A stretch of DNA of 64,000 nucleotides, taken from NCBI GenBank assembly GCA_913062645.1, contig CAJXVW010000002.1, forward strand, positions 489,433 through 553,432, in the 5' to 3' direction. Of this stretch, positions 46,251 to 55,678 are shown piece after piece; the stretch's first letter is position 1, and each line of letters begins with the position of its first letter. The notes under the pieces are model-generated. The model made no database searches, was not told the origin of the DNA, and saw only the letters and a program-made list of their open reading frames with translations. The stretch comes from an uncultured Mycoplasmatota bacterium. GTDB lineage: Bacteria; Bacillota_I; Bacilli_A; Izemoplasmatales; Izemoplasmataceae. Made by a program: the position numbers and the translations under genes.

Positions 46251-47542
46251 TCGAGCGTTATCGTCGCGAGACGATGCATCGACTGTTCACCGACGAAGCG
46301 AAGTTTCATGCTTATTTGGAGGTCGAAATCCGCACCTTGGAAGCATGGAGTGAACTCGGCGTCATTCCTCGAAAAGACGTTGAAAAAATCCGGGAAAAGG
46401 CTTCATTCAGCGTTGCAAGGATTCAAGAAATCGAAGCCGAAACCCGCCATGACATCGTAGCATTCACACGCGCGGTGAGCGAGTCGCTCGGCGACGAAAA
46501 GAAATGGGTACACTATGGGTTGACGAGCACGGATGTCGTCGACACTGCACTGGGGCATTTGTACAAACAGGCCAACGACATCCTTTGGGACGGACTGGTC
46601 GCCTTTGGTGAAACCCTGAAGCAAAAAGCGCTACAATACGCGGATACACCGTGCATCGGCCGTACGCACGGCATTCATGCCGACATCACGTCATTTGGAT
46701 TGAAGTGGGCGCTGTGGTATGACGAATGGCAACGCCATCTGCATCGATTCCAAAACGTTCGCAAAGACATTGAAGCCGGCAAGATCAGTGGTGCCGTCGG
46801 CAATTTCGCCAATACGCCACCATTCGTTCAAGATTATGTATGTGACAAACTAGGCTTGACATCCGCCAACATATCCACGCAGACATTGCAACGCGACCGG
46901 CATGCCGCATACATGGCGGAAATCGCTTTGATTGGAGCTACAATGGAAAAAATAGCTCTGGAAGTACGCCACCTGCAACGGACCGAAGTTCGGGAGGTGG
47001 AGGAACGATTCCATGCCGGACAAAAAGGGTCCAGCGCAATGCCGCACAAGCGCAATCCGATTGCCTCGGAAAACATCACCGGATGTGCCCGCATCCTGCG
47101 CGGCTACATGGTGAGCGCATACGAGGATGTTCCACTCTGGCACGAGCGGGACATTTCACACTCGTCGGTGGAACGCGTCATCTTCCCGGATGCGATGATG
47201 CTGCTGGATTACATGCTGCATCGCTATCGACGCGTGCTGGAAGACCTGACCGTATTCGAAGACAACATGCGGGCCAACATATACAAGACCAACGGGGTCA
47301 TCTTTTCACAACGGATTCTCACCAAGCTGATTGAATCCGGCCTGGCTCGTGAAACCGCCTACGATCTCGTTCAACCGTTGGCGATGCAGGCGTGGCAAGA
47401 AGGAGATGACTTCAAACGACTGCTGCTTGATGATCCGGAGGTATGCAAGCACCTCAACAAAGCCGATATCGAGAGTGCATTTGAGATGTCATATTTCCTC
47501 AAACATGTTACAACTATATACAAGAGAGTGGGAATTCTCTAA
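46247..47542 (+). CDS. purB: Adenylosuccinate lyase
   Basis: RYRRETMHRLFTDEAKFHAYLEVE, YGLTSTDVVDTALG, GRTHGIHADITSFGLK, KGSSAMPHKRNPIASENITG. Confidence 0.97.
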   Translation: MIERYRRETMHRLFTDEAKFHAYLEVEIRTLEAWSELGVIPRKDVEKIREKASFSVARIQEIEAETRHDIVAFTRAVSESLGDEKKWVHYGLTSTDVVDTALGHLYKQANDILWDGLVAFGETLKQKALQYADTPCIGRTHGIHADITSFGLKWALWYDEWQRHLHRFQNVRKDIEAGKISGAVGNFANTPPFVQDYVCDKLGLTSANISTQTLQRDRHAAYMAEIALIGATMEKIALEVRHLQRTEVREVEERFHAGQKGSSAMPHKRNPIASENITGCARILRGYMVSAYEDVPLWHERDISHSSVERVIFPDAMMLLDYMLHRYRRVLEDLTVFEDNMRANIYKTNGVIFSQRILTKLIESGLARETAYDLVQPLAMQAWQEGDDFKRLLLDDPEVCKHLNKADIESAFEMSYFLKHVTTIYKRVGIL

Positions 47543-47563
47543 ATCCATACACCAGGAGGCGCC

Positions 47564-48205
47564 ATGAGACTGATTCGCATCATCATCAACATCACGATTC
47601 CGTTTTTTCTTGTCATTCTATTCGCTTCCTTGCTCACAACAAAGCCGTATCTGATGTTATCCAAGGGATTGTATGATTCGCACGATGACATCACCTTCGA
47701 TCACGAATACGCCATTGAACGGGTCATCGGTTACCTGAATTACCGCTACGATGATTTGGATTTCGGTGCCACGCCCGAGGATGACGACATCATCATGCGC
47801 GATACCGAACTGCGACACATGGTGGACGTGAAGAATTTGTATACGTATTTGCGCCTGGCGGCACTCGGTGCGCTGCTCATCGGAGGATCGCTCAGTTACT
47901 ATCTGTACCGCAAGGACAAAAACGAGTTGTATCAAACATATCGCACGATGCCGCTGTTTCCCATCTTTTTCATCCTATTCGTGGGCGGTTACATGATCAT
48001 TGATTTCGATACGGCCTTCACCGCGTTTCATCTCATCTTCTTCAACAATGACGATTGGATTTTGTACGCCGACGACGTGTTGATTCAGATGTTGCCGCAG
48101 ATGTTCTGGATGGTGAGCGGACTGATCATTTTGGCATTGTTCTCGGCAACCATCGCCGGACTGTATGCATTAAACGAAAAAATTGTAAAAAAGCGCACAA
48201 TGTAG
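47564..48205 (+). CDS. DUF1461/TIGR01906-like membrane protein (candidate Lit, lipoprotein intramolecular transacylase)
   Basis: TM-rich; DTELRHMVDVKNLYTYLR and FTAFHLIFFNNDDWILYADDVLIQMLPQMFW resemble the conserved His-containing motifs of this family (from memory). Confidence 0.75.
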   Translation: MRLIRIIINITIPFFLVILFASLLTTKPYLMLSKGLYDSHDDITFDHEYAIERVIGYLNYRYDDLDFGATPEDDDIIMRDTELRHMVDVKNLYTYLRLAALGALLIGGSLSYYLYRKDKNELYQTYRTMPLFPIFFILFVGGYMIIDFDTAFTAFHLIFFNNDDWILYADDVLIQMLPQMFWMVSGLIILALFSATIAGLYALNEKIVKKRTM

Positions 48206-48276
48206 CGCTTTTTTTATGAAAGTGTTTTCATTGTATTGCGCCGAATTTCAAACTTCGGTACACTAGAAACTGGTTG

Positions 48277-48347
48277 GTATTATATATGATCGATGATATG
48301 GTTCGATTGTCTCTACCCCGACGCCGTAAATGTTGGGACTATAGTAC
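48277..48347 (+). ncRNA. Guanine-class purine riboswitch aptamer
   Basis: P1 GTATTATA/TATAGTAC; GATATGG loop 2; TCTCTACC; P3 CCCGAC-GCCGTAAAT-GTTGGG; GACTAT (C at the position equivalent to xpt C74). Confidence 0.93.
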
Positions 48348-48436
48348 TGTTTTTATGTTTTGAGAGAATTCTCCCATTTTTTGATTTGTATATGATCCCA
48401 ACCGGACAAAAATCTAAAATACGGAGGATTTTTTTA

Positions 48437-49756
48437 ATGGATTTCATCAAACAGTTTTTCAAGCTTGAAGAGCGCGGTACGAACCTGAAGACCGAGTTCT
48501 TGGCCGGATTGACGACGTTCCTGGCCATGGCCTACATCCTGTTCGTCAATCCCAACACCTTGTCGGTTGCTCCCGAACTGGAATGGGGACCGATCTTCAC
48601 CGCCACCGCCATCGCGGCGATCGTCGGTACGCTGATCATGGGTCTGTACGCCAATTATCCGGTCGCGCTCGCGCCGGGTATGGGGATGAACGCATTTTTC
48701 ACCTACACGGTCGTTCTCACCTTGGGATATTCGGCATGGCAAGGATTCGCCGGTATCGTCATTTCCGGTATTTTGTTCCTGTTGTTGAGCATTTCCGGCC
48801 TTCGCAAACGCATCATCAACGCCATTCCGAAAAACTTGAAATTGGCCATCGGGGCCGGTATCGGGTTCTTCATCGCCTTCATCGGTCTGCAGAACGCCGG
48901 TTTGATCGTTGACAATCCCGCCACCTTGGTCGGTCTCGGCGATTTGTCGGACCCGGGTGTCCTGCTTGCGGTATTCGGACTGCTTGCCACGGTATTGCTC
49001 TATGTCCTGAAGGTTCGTGGCGCCATTCTGTATGGAATCATCATCACTTCGATCGTCGGCATCATTTTCGGACTTGTCGGTCTCCCGACCGGAGTGGTAT
49101 CCGCTCCTCCTGCACCATATTTCTTCGAATTCACCAAAGGGTTCACCGATGGAACTTGGGATTTCCAGTTCTTCATCGTCATCTTCGCGCTGTTGTTCAT
49201 TGATTTCTTCGATACGGCCGGTACGCTGGTAACCGTTGGTCATGCGGCTGGTCTGCTCGACGAAACCGGAGAACTCAAAGACAACGGCAAAGCGCTCCTC
49301 GCCGATTCAACGGCAACGATCGTCGGTGCCGTCGCCGGTACGTCCTCGACCACGTCCTACATCGAATCGCTCGCTGGCGTCGAAGTCGGTGGACGGACGG
49401 GTCTCGCATCGGTGTTCACAGCGTTCTTCTTCCTCGTATTCATGTTCTTCAGCCCGCTACTCAGCGTCGTCACCGGCCAAGTCACCGCTGCCGCGCTGAT
49501 CATGGTCGGCGTACTGATGGCAACCCAGCTCAAGGACATCGAATGGGACGACAGCGTGGTCGCCGTCTCGGCCTTCCTCGTCATTCTTGTCATGCCGCTC
49601 ACCTATTCGATCGCCGAAGGCATTGCCGTCGGGTTCCTGTTCTACCCCTTGACGATGCTGGTATCGCGGCGTCACAAGGAAGTCAGCCTCGAAATGTGGG
49701 TACTCGCCGTCGTATTTGTTGTGTACTTCGTCATCAAGGCTGCAACAGCACTGTAA
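48437..49756 (+). CDS. NCS2/AzgA-type purine permease
   Basis: MDFIKQFFKLEERGTNLKTEFLAGLTTFLAMAYILFVNP, ALAPGMGMNAFFTYTVVLTLGYSWQ-like, GTSSTTSYIESLAGVEVGGRTGLASV; riboswitch upstream. Confidence 0.94.
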   Translation: MDFIKQFFKLEERGTNLKTEFLAGLTTFLAMAYILFVNPNTLSVAPELEWGPIFTATAIAAIVGTLIMGLYANYPVALAPGMGMNAFFTYTVVLTLGYSAWQGFAGIVISGILFLLLSISGLRKRIINAIPKNLKLAIGAGIGFFIAFIGLQNAGLIVDNPATLVGLGDLSDPGVLLAVFGLLATVLLYVLKVRGAILYGIIITSIVGIIFGLVGLPTGVVSAPPAPYFFEFTKGFTDGTWDFQFFIVIFALLFIDFFDTAGTLVTVGHAAGLLDETGELKDNGKALLADSTATIVGAVAGTSSTTSYIESLAGVEVGGRTGLASVFTAFFFLVFMFFSPLLSVVTGQVTAAALIMVGVLMATQLKDIEWDDSVVAVSAFLVILVMPLTYSIAEGIAVGFLFYPLTMLVSRRHKEVSLEMWVLAVVFVVYFVIKAATAL

Positions 49757-49891
49757 GTATCACAAAAAGGCATCGCCCTGGGCGCTGCCTTTTTTATTGG
49801 TTTTGTTTCTAAATTAAAATAATAATAAATAGTGCGTGTGGTTTGAGTTGATTTTCTCGATTTGATAGAATACGGTAAAAGGAGTGATATC

Positions 49892-50794
49892 ATGAAAAAA
49901 CTTGCATCGATTATGGTAATCGCGGTACTGGCCTTTTTGGGGGCTTGTTCTACGTCTGACACCACCAATGACAATAGCGCCTTGGATACCGAAAACATCG
50001 GAAACCAGTTGGCGACAACCATTTACATTTCACAAGGGTTGCTGGAGAGCGACATGATGATGTCCAACGCCAGATTTGCGTTCCTTTCTACGGAAACCAC
50101 ACAACTGGAATCACGCATGGATGAAATGATGATGTACTTCAATCGCATCAACGTGTTCATAGACTCGAACCCCGAGACGGCATTGAGCATCTCCCAGGAA
50201 GAATCGACCATGGAAGGGTATGAATCTCAAGTAAGTTACGAGGTGGATGGCACGACCTATACCATCTACTACAACATTGTCGACGCCATGGAAAACGACG
50301 ACTTGGATGAAACCGAGTTTATACTTGAAGGTTTGCTGGAATACGGCACGAACTCGTTTGAAATCACCGGCGGAACCGAGTTGGAGGACGGGGAACTGGA
50401 AATGTTCTTCGAGACCAGCGAAAGCGCATCGGATGATTATGTCCGTGTTGAAATCGAGCAGGAATCAACCGAACAATATTTTGAAATCGAATCCAGCCTT
50501 GGCGGCGTTGAATCCTACTCTGAAATCAGACTGGAAAAAGACGGTGTTGATGGCGCGATTGAGATTTATATTGAGGAAAACGGCTTGGACACCTACTATG
50601 AAATCACCAAAGAGATTGATGGTGAACTTACCATTTACGTGTTTGAATACAGCATTGGTGACACGTCAGGATCGCTGCAATTAACGGAATACACCGTGGA
50701 CGGGCAAGACATTCAACATTTCATCATTGAAGAAGATGACGTCTACAAAGAATACACCGTCCCTGCGAATGCGGTAACGCCGGACGACATGTAA
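49892..50794 (+). CDS. Hypothetical lipoprotein
   Basis: Lipobox MKKLASIMVIAVLAFLGACSTSD; acidic, no family recognised. Confidence 0.75.
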   Translation: MKKLASIMVIAVLAFLGACSTSDTTNDNSALDTENIGNQLATTIYISQGLLESDMMMSNARFAFLSTETTQLESRMDEMMMYFNRINVFIDSNPETALSISQEESTMEGYESQVSYEVDGTTYTIYYNIVDAMENDDLDETEFILEGLLEYGTNSFEITGGTELEDGELEMFFETSESASDDYVRVEIEQESTEQYFEIESSLGGVESYSEIRLEKDGVDGAIEIYIEENGLDTYYEITKEIDGELTIYVFEYSIGDTSGSLQLTEYTVDGQDIQHFIIEEDDVYKEYTVPANAVTPDDM

Positions 50795-50840
50795 TCAACC
50801 CATTCAAACAAAAGGAACAACATCACGTTGTTCCTTTTTT

Positions 50841-51527
50841 TCATGCTTTTTGCTTGTTGGATTTGCCACAGGTGACTTTGTCGCAATTGACGCACCACAG
50901 GGTTTGGTTCGAGATGCGGTAGAATCGTTCGGGATGGACCCAGTGCTGGTATTCCCAGTACAGGAAGATGAGTACACCGAGAACGAAGATTGTGATGGTG
51001 TAGAAATTGGGGATGAAGATGAGGATCGAAAACTTCATGATGCGGTCCCAATTGGAAATCCGACAGGTGTTGCAACACGAGTTCTTGAGGAACCATTGAC
51101 GGAACGGACACCACAGCATGATGCAGAAGTAATCGGCGAAGTTGAGCCCGAAGAACACAAGATACAGCAATTTGCGATCAAACCAGGTGAAGTTGAGGAA
51201 CGACAATCCGATGAGCGCGATCATTCCGAAGTACAAGACGAATATGACAACGGCGACGCGATTGTTGCGCCGTGCTTCTTGACGCAGTTTATCCACATCG
51301 TAGTCGGGAACCTCCTTGAACTGTCGCTTCTGCATTTTCGAGCTGTAGATGGAATCGTTGAACATCGGCAGAATGACACCGAAGGAATCAAAAATGAAGT
51401 ACAGGAAAAAGAGCGGGAACAAATAATCCTCCACCACATAGATGAGATCTTCAAAAAAGACCACGAAAATAATCGTATTGAGAAGCAATACCAACGACAG
51501 GGCGAATTTGAAGAAGATTTTGTTCAT
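50841..51527 (-). CDS. Hypothetical multi-TM membrane protein with Cys clusters
   Basis: Multiple TM segments; CPFRQWFLKNSCCNTCRISNWDRIMKF and C-terminal CVNCDKVTCGK; opposite strand to the Asp/Glu-rich artefact ORF 50850..51563. Confidence 0.75.
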   Translation of the reverse strand: MNKIFFKFALSLVLLLNTIIFVVFFEDLIYVVEDYLFPLFFLYFIFDSFGVILPMFNDSIYSSKMQKRQFKEVPDYDVDKLRQEARRNNRVAVVIFVLYFGMIALIGLSFLNFTWFDRKLLYLVFFGLNFADYFCIMLWCPFRQWFLKNSCCNTCRISNWDRIMKFSILIFIPNFYTITIFVLGVLIFLYWEYQHWVHPERFYRISNQTLWCVNCDKVTCGKSNKQKA

Positions 51528-51596
51528 CGAATCACCTTGCGTTTATTATACTATCGAATATAATGGTTTACAACCCATCGATTATTTACTACAATA

Positions 51597-52136
51597 TTGA
51601 TAGGAAACGAGAAGGTGATTGTTTTGCGAAAACTGATTGATCAAGATAAGATGATGCGCACCATACGGCGCATTTCTCATGAAATTATCGAACGCAACAG
51701 CGAGTTGGACAACCTGGTGTTGCTTGGCGTGCTCAAGAACGGAGTACCGCTTGCGGAAGAGATCCGCGACAACATCAACAAGATCGAGCACGTCGATGTT
51801 CCCATGCATGCGCTCGACATCTCCGGATATCGCGACGACATCCGTGTGGAATCGTTCACCCGACTCGATGTCGATCTCACCGGAAAAACCGTTGTCATCG
51901 TCGATGACGTGCTGTATACGGGACGAACCGTCCGCGCCGGCATGGATGCGATCATCGATCTCGGTCGTCCAGCCAAGATTCAACTGGCGGTCCTCATCGA
52001 TCGCGGCCATCGCGAATTGCCGATTCGTGCCGATTATGTCGGCAAGAACATGCCCACCAGCCAAACGGAAAAAATCAAGGTTCGCTTTGATAACGAGCCC
52101 GGGGTCTACATCATTCAAACGGAGGACGAATCATGA
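51597..52136 (+). CDS. pyrR: PyrR bifunctional regulator/uracil phosphoribosyltransferase
   Basis: [56 protein letters not shown]. Confidence 0.94.
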   Translation: MIGNEKVIVLRKLIDQDKMMRTIRRISHEIIERNSELDNLVLLGVLKNGVPLAEEIRDNINKIEHVDVPMHALDISGYRDDIRVESFTRLDVDLTGKTVVIVDDVLYTGRTVRAGMDAIIDLGRPAKIQLAVLIDRGHRELPIRADYVGKNMPTSQTEKIKVRFDNEPGVYIIQTEDES

Positions 52137-53374
52137 GTCACATCAAACAACAAGACATCGAATTATTCCAAGCGATATCGGATGAACTGCATCGTCAGCA
52201 ATCTCACATTGAATTAATCGCCTCGGAGAACTTCGTCAGCGAGGCGGTTTTGGAAGTTCAAGGCAGTGTGTTGACGAACAAGTACGCCGAAGGATATCCC
52301 GGTCGCCGCTACTATGGCGGATGCGAATACGTCGACGTCGCGGAAAATCTCGCACGGGACCGCGTGAAGGAACTGTTCCATGTCAAATACGCCAATGTGC
52401 AGGCCCACAGTGGCTCGACCGCCAACATGGGGGCCTACCGTGCTTTGCTCAAGCCTGGCGACACCGTTTTGGGAATGAGTCTGGATCATGGCGGTCATCT
52501 AACGCATGGACATCCGCTCAATTTCAGCGGCATCGATTACCGCTTCGTCAGTTACGGCGTGGATGCCAAGACCGAGACGATTGATTACGATGAATTGGAA
52601 CGACTGGCGATCGAACACAAACCGGCGCTCATCGTTGCCGGAGCAAGCGCCTATCCGCGCATCATCGATTTCAAACGGATCAAAGATATCTGCGATGCCG
52701 TCGAAGCCAAGTTCATGGTCGACATGGCTCACATCGCCGGTCTCGTCGCCGCCGGCCTTCATCCCAACCCCTGCGATTACGCCGACGTGGTGACGTCGAC
52801 AACGCACAAGACGCTGCGCGGACCGCGTGGCGGCATCATTCTCACCAACAATTTCGAACTGTACAAACAAATCAACCGCGTCATCTTCCCCGGCATCCAA
52901 GGCGGACCGCTGATGCACGTCATCGCCGCCAAGGCAGCTGCGTTCAAGGAAGCGCTGGAACCGTCCTTCGTCACGTATCAGAAACAAGTTGTCGCCAACG
53001 CTGCGGCGCTTGCGGACGAATTGTCGAAACTTGGCTTCCATGTCGTGTCCGGTGGAACGGACAATCATCTGATTCTGGTGGAAGTCAAATCGCTTACCGG
53101 ACGTACCGGCAAAGATGCCGAACAACTGCTTGATCAGGTCCGGATCACGTGCAACAAGAACACCGTACCCAACGATACCGAAAAACCGTTCATCACCTCC
53201 GGCATTCGACTGGGATCCCCCGCCGTTACGACCAGAGGATTTCAGCCGGAAGACATGCGTCACATTGCGCATTTGATTTACAAGACGCTGATGAACCCGG
53301 ACGATGAGACCATTCTTGAGGAAGTCCGTCAGGACGTCGCAGCATTAACCGCAACATACCCGCTCTATCAATAA
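52133..53374 (+). CDS. glyA: Serine hydroxymethyltransferase
   Basis: [62 protein letters not shown]. Confidence 0.98.
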   Translation: MSHIKQQDIELFQAISDELHRQQSHIELIASENFVSEAVLEVQGSVLTNKYAEGYPGRRYYGGCEYVDVAENLARDRVKELFHVKYANVQAHSGSTANMGAYRALLKPGDTVLGMSLDHGGHLTHGHPLNFSGIDYRFVSYGVDAKTETIDYDELERLAIEHKPALIVAGASAYPRIIDFKRIKDICDAVEAKFMVDMAHIAGLVAAGLHPNPCDYADVVTSTTHKTLRGPRGGIILTNNFELYKQINRVIFPGIQGGPLMHVIAAKAAAFKEALEPSFVTYQKQVVANAAALADELSKLGFHVVSGGTDNHLILVEVKSLTGRTGKDAEQLLDQVRITCNKNTVPNDTEKPFITSGIRLGSPAVTTRGFQPEDMRHIAHLIYKTLMNPDDETILEEVRQDVAALTATYPLYQ

Positions 53375-53410
53375 CCTGCATCCCCGCTCTCGTCACAAAG
53401 GAGTGATATC

Positions 53411-53962
53411 ATGAGAGTAGCAATCATTTCCACCGGGGGATATCTGGACAAGCGCATCGTGCGGCTTCTGTCACAGCACGGCATCAATGGCGATGTCGTG
53501 AATCGCATCAACCGACAGACGCTCCGTCAATACGACGCATTGATCGCATCGGACAAACTTGATATTCCCAATCTTCCGGTCGTTCTTGAGCGAATCATCC
53601 TCGAACAGACGACCCAAGTTGTCTACATAACCAACTCCACCGCCATCGGCCATCTGCACAGTGTGTATGGGGACATCCGGTTCCATATCGTCAACGAAAC
53701 GACGATGGACGTCGAACTGCCGCTTGCCCTGACGCTGATCGGCAAGTTCGACCGCGCCCTTCGCACGCTTTTCAAAGAGCGTGATCAGGCGCAGGATCAG
53801 CTTGATACGATGCGGCTGACAAACCGCGCCAAACGAGTCTTGATCGACCGTGGTTACAGCGAGGAGGCGGCCCATCAGTTCATTCAGAAAGAAGCCATGG
53901 ACCGGCGTCTCTCCAAGCGACAAATTGTAAACCTTATCATTGAAGAAAAGATTGACTTTTAG
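53411..53962 (+). CDS. ANTAR-domain (RNA-binding antiterminator) regulator with degenerate receiver-like N-terminus
   Basis: C-terminus LTNRAKRVLIDRGYSEEAAHQFIQKEAMDRRLSKRQIVNLIIEEKIDF fits the ANTAR pattern (AKxxL..G.SE..A...I...AM..R.). Confidence 0.85.
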   Translation: MRVAIISTGGYLDKRIVRLLSQHGINGDVVNRINRQTLRQYDALIASDKLDIPNLPVVLERIILEQTTQVVYITNSTAIGHLHSVYGDIRFHIVNETTMDVELPLALTLIGKFDRALRTLFKERDQAQDQLDTMRLTNRAKRVLIDRGYSEEAAHQFIQKEAMDRRLSKRQIVNLIIEEKIDF

Positions 53963-53980
53963 ACGACCGTTATTTATAAT
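53952..53980 (+). promoter_or_regulatory. glnA leader promoter TTGACT-17-TATAAT
   Basis: -35 53952-53957 (overlaps the ANTAR stop region), -10 53975-53980. Confidence 0.85.
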
Positions 53981-53989
53981 TTGATTTGT

Positions 53990-54063
53990 AGACAACGACG
54001 TCTCGAAAAACAACCAAGTAAGTGGTGTCAATGCAGACAAGCATTTTTTGACACCACTTTTTT
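53990..54063 (+). promoter_or_regulatory. glnA leader: two hexaloop hairpins overlapping an intrinsic terminator (candidate ANTAR target)
   Basis: P1 AGAC-AACGAC-GTCT (53990-54003); P2 ACCA-AGTAAG-TGGT (54013-54026); terminator AAGTGGTGTCA...TGACACCACTT + T-run (54020-54063). Confidence 0.7.
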
Positions 54064-54084
54064 ATATTTTAAGGAGGAAATGAC

Positions 54085-55425
54085 ATGGCCACATTCACCA
54101 AAGAAGCAATATTGAAAAGCGCAAAGGAAGAGAACGTCAAGTATGTCCGTCTGTGCTTCACCGACATCAACGGTGTGTTGAAGAATGTCGAGATTCCCGC
54201 CAGCAAGCTGGAGGAAGCGATCGACAACGAAGTGATGTTCGACGGATCGTCGATAGACGGATTCGTCCGCATCCAGGAAGCCGACATGTATCTTCGCCCC
54301 GACTACGACACATGGTTGATCTCGTCGTGGGAACAGACGACCTACGGCAAAGTCGCACTGCTCATCTGCGACATCTACCTGCCCAATGGAGAACCGTTCT
54401 CAGGTGATCCGCGTCAGGTGCTCAAGCGCAATCTGAAACGAGCCAACGACCTTGGGTTTGGCGCATTCAACGTCGGTGTCGAGCCGGAATTCTTCTTGTT
54501 CAAACTCGATCACGACGGTCGTCCGACACTGGATTTCAACGACGATGGCGGGTACTTCGATCTCGCCCCCGTCGACGGCGCGGAAGATTGTCGTCGCGAC
54601 ATCGTGCTGGAACTGGAGAAGATCGGCTTCAACATGGAAGCGTCGCACCATGAAGTCGCCCCAGGGCAGCATGAAATCAACTTTGAGTACTCCAACGTCG
54701 TCGAACTCTCCGACAAACTGCAGTTGTTCAAGCTCGTTGTCAAGAATGTCGCCAAACGGCACGGCCTGCACGCCACCTTCATGCCGAAACCGATCGCCAA
54801 GATCAACGGATCCGGCATGCATACCAACTGTTCGCTCAGTGATTTGAAAGGCAACAATGCGTTTTACGACCCCAAGGGAGAAATCGAACTCAGTGATGTC
54901 GCCAAATACTGGATCGCCGGCATCATGAAAAACGCCCGTGCCTTCACGGCCGTCACCAACCCGACGGTAAACTCCTACAAACGTCTCGTACCGGGATACG
55001 AAGCCCCTTGCTACGTATCGTGGAGCGACGCCAACCGCAGCGCAATGATCCGCATTCCAGCCAAAAAAGGACGTGCCACCCGAACCGAAATTCGCAGCGT
55101 CGATCCCAGCGCCAATCCGTATCTGGCCCTCAGCGCGATTCTTGCGTCCGGGCTTGAAGGCATCGAGAAGAAACTCGAATGCGCACCGCGTGTTTACATC
55201 AACCTCTATGAACTGACACGCGAAGAACGCGAATCGATGGGCATTGACAATCTTCCTGAGAATTTGAAGGATGCCGTCAAGGAACTGAAACACAGCGACG
55301 TCATGAAAGAAGCGCTCGGCGATCATGTGTTCAACAAGTTCATCGAAGCCAAGAAGACCGAATGGGATGATTTCCGCACCAGCGTCACCGAATGGGAGAT
55401 TGCCCGATATCTAAAGACAATGTAA
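54085..55425 (+). CDS. glnA: Type I glutamine synthetase
   Basis: [69 protein letters not shown]. Confidence 0.98.
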   Translation: MATFTKEAILKSAKEENVKYVRLCFTDINGVLKNVEIPASKLEEAIDNEVMFDGSSIDGFVRIQEADMYLRPDYDTWLISSWEQTTYGKVALLICDIYLPNGEPFSGDPRQVLKRNLKRANDLGFGAFNVGVEPEFFLFKLDHDGRPTLDFNDDGGYFDLAPVDGAEDCRRDIVLELEKIGFNMEASHHEVAPGQHEINFEYSNVVELSDKLQLFKLVVKNVAKRHGLHATFMPKPIAKINGSGMHTNCSLSDLKGNNAFYDPKGEIELSDVAKYWIAGIMKNARAFTAVTNPTVNSYKRLVPGYEAPCYVSWSDANRSAMIRIPAKKGRATRTEIRSVDPSANPYLALSAILASGLEGIEKKLECAPRVYINLYELTREERESMGIDNLPENLKDAVKELKHSDVMKEALGDHVFNKFIEAKKTEWDDFRTSVTEWEIARYLKTM

Positions 55426-55486
55426 TCTGATTCATACAGTCAAAAGACTCCGCGTGACGGGGTCTTTTTCTTAGGTACAAGGATAT

Positions 55487-55565
55487 CTTATTTAGAAAAA
55501 TGTTCGCTGTCGAACTATCAAATTCGAGTTTGAGCTGTCGATTAACAACAAAAATTCTAAATAAG
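55487..55565. repeat. 11-bp perfect inverted repeat enclosing two small hairpins (candidate structured RNA or small element)
   Basis: CTTATTTAGAA (55487-55497) / TTCTAAATAAG (55555-55565); internal GTTCG-CTGT-CGAAC and TCAAA-TTCGAG-TTTGA. Confidence 0.6.
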
Positions 55566-55678
55566 CAGAGGTAAAATTGAATTCTATTACTTTGTTTTGA
55601 ATGAAACATCAAACGGAAACAGGTTTCTTGTGGGATTCTGTCCCGGAAGAGGGTATAATGATACAAAGAGGTGATTTC

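Noticed and set aside
48434-49243. 269-aa minus-strand ORF rich in Asp/Glu/Gln/Arg
   Set aside because: Antisense of the purine permease; biased composition typical of the reverse complement of a TM gene
50850-51563. 237-aa plus-strand acidic ORF
   Set aside because: Opposite the TM-rich minus ORF 50841-51527, which has start, TM pattern and Cys motifs; the acidic ORF is its reverse-strand shadow
54400-55326. 308-aa minus-strand ORF opposite glnA
   Set aside because: Antisense to glnA; low-complexity composition, no recognisable domain
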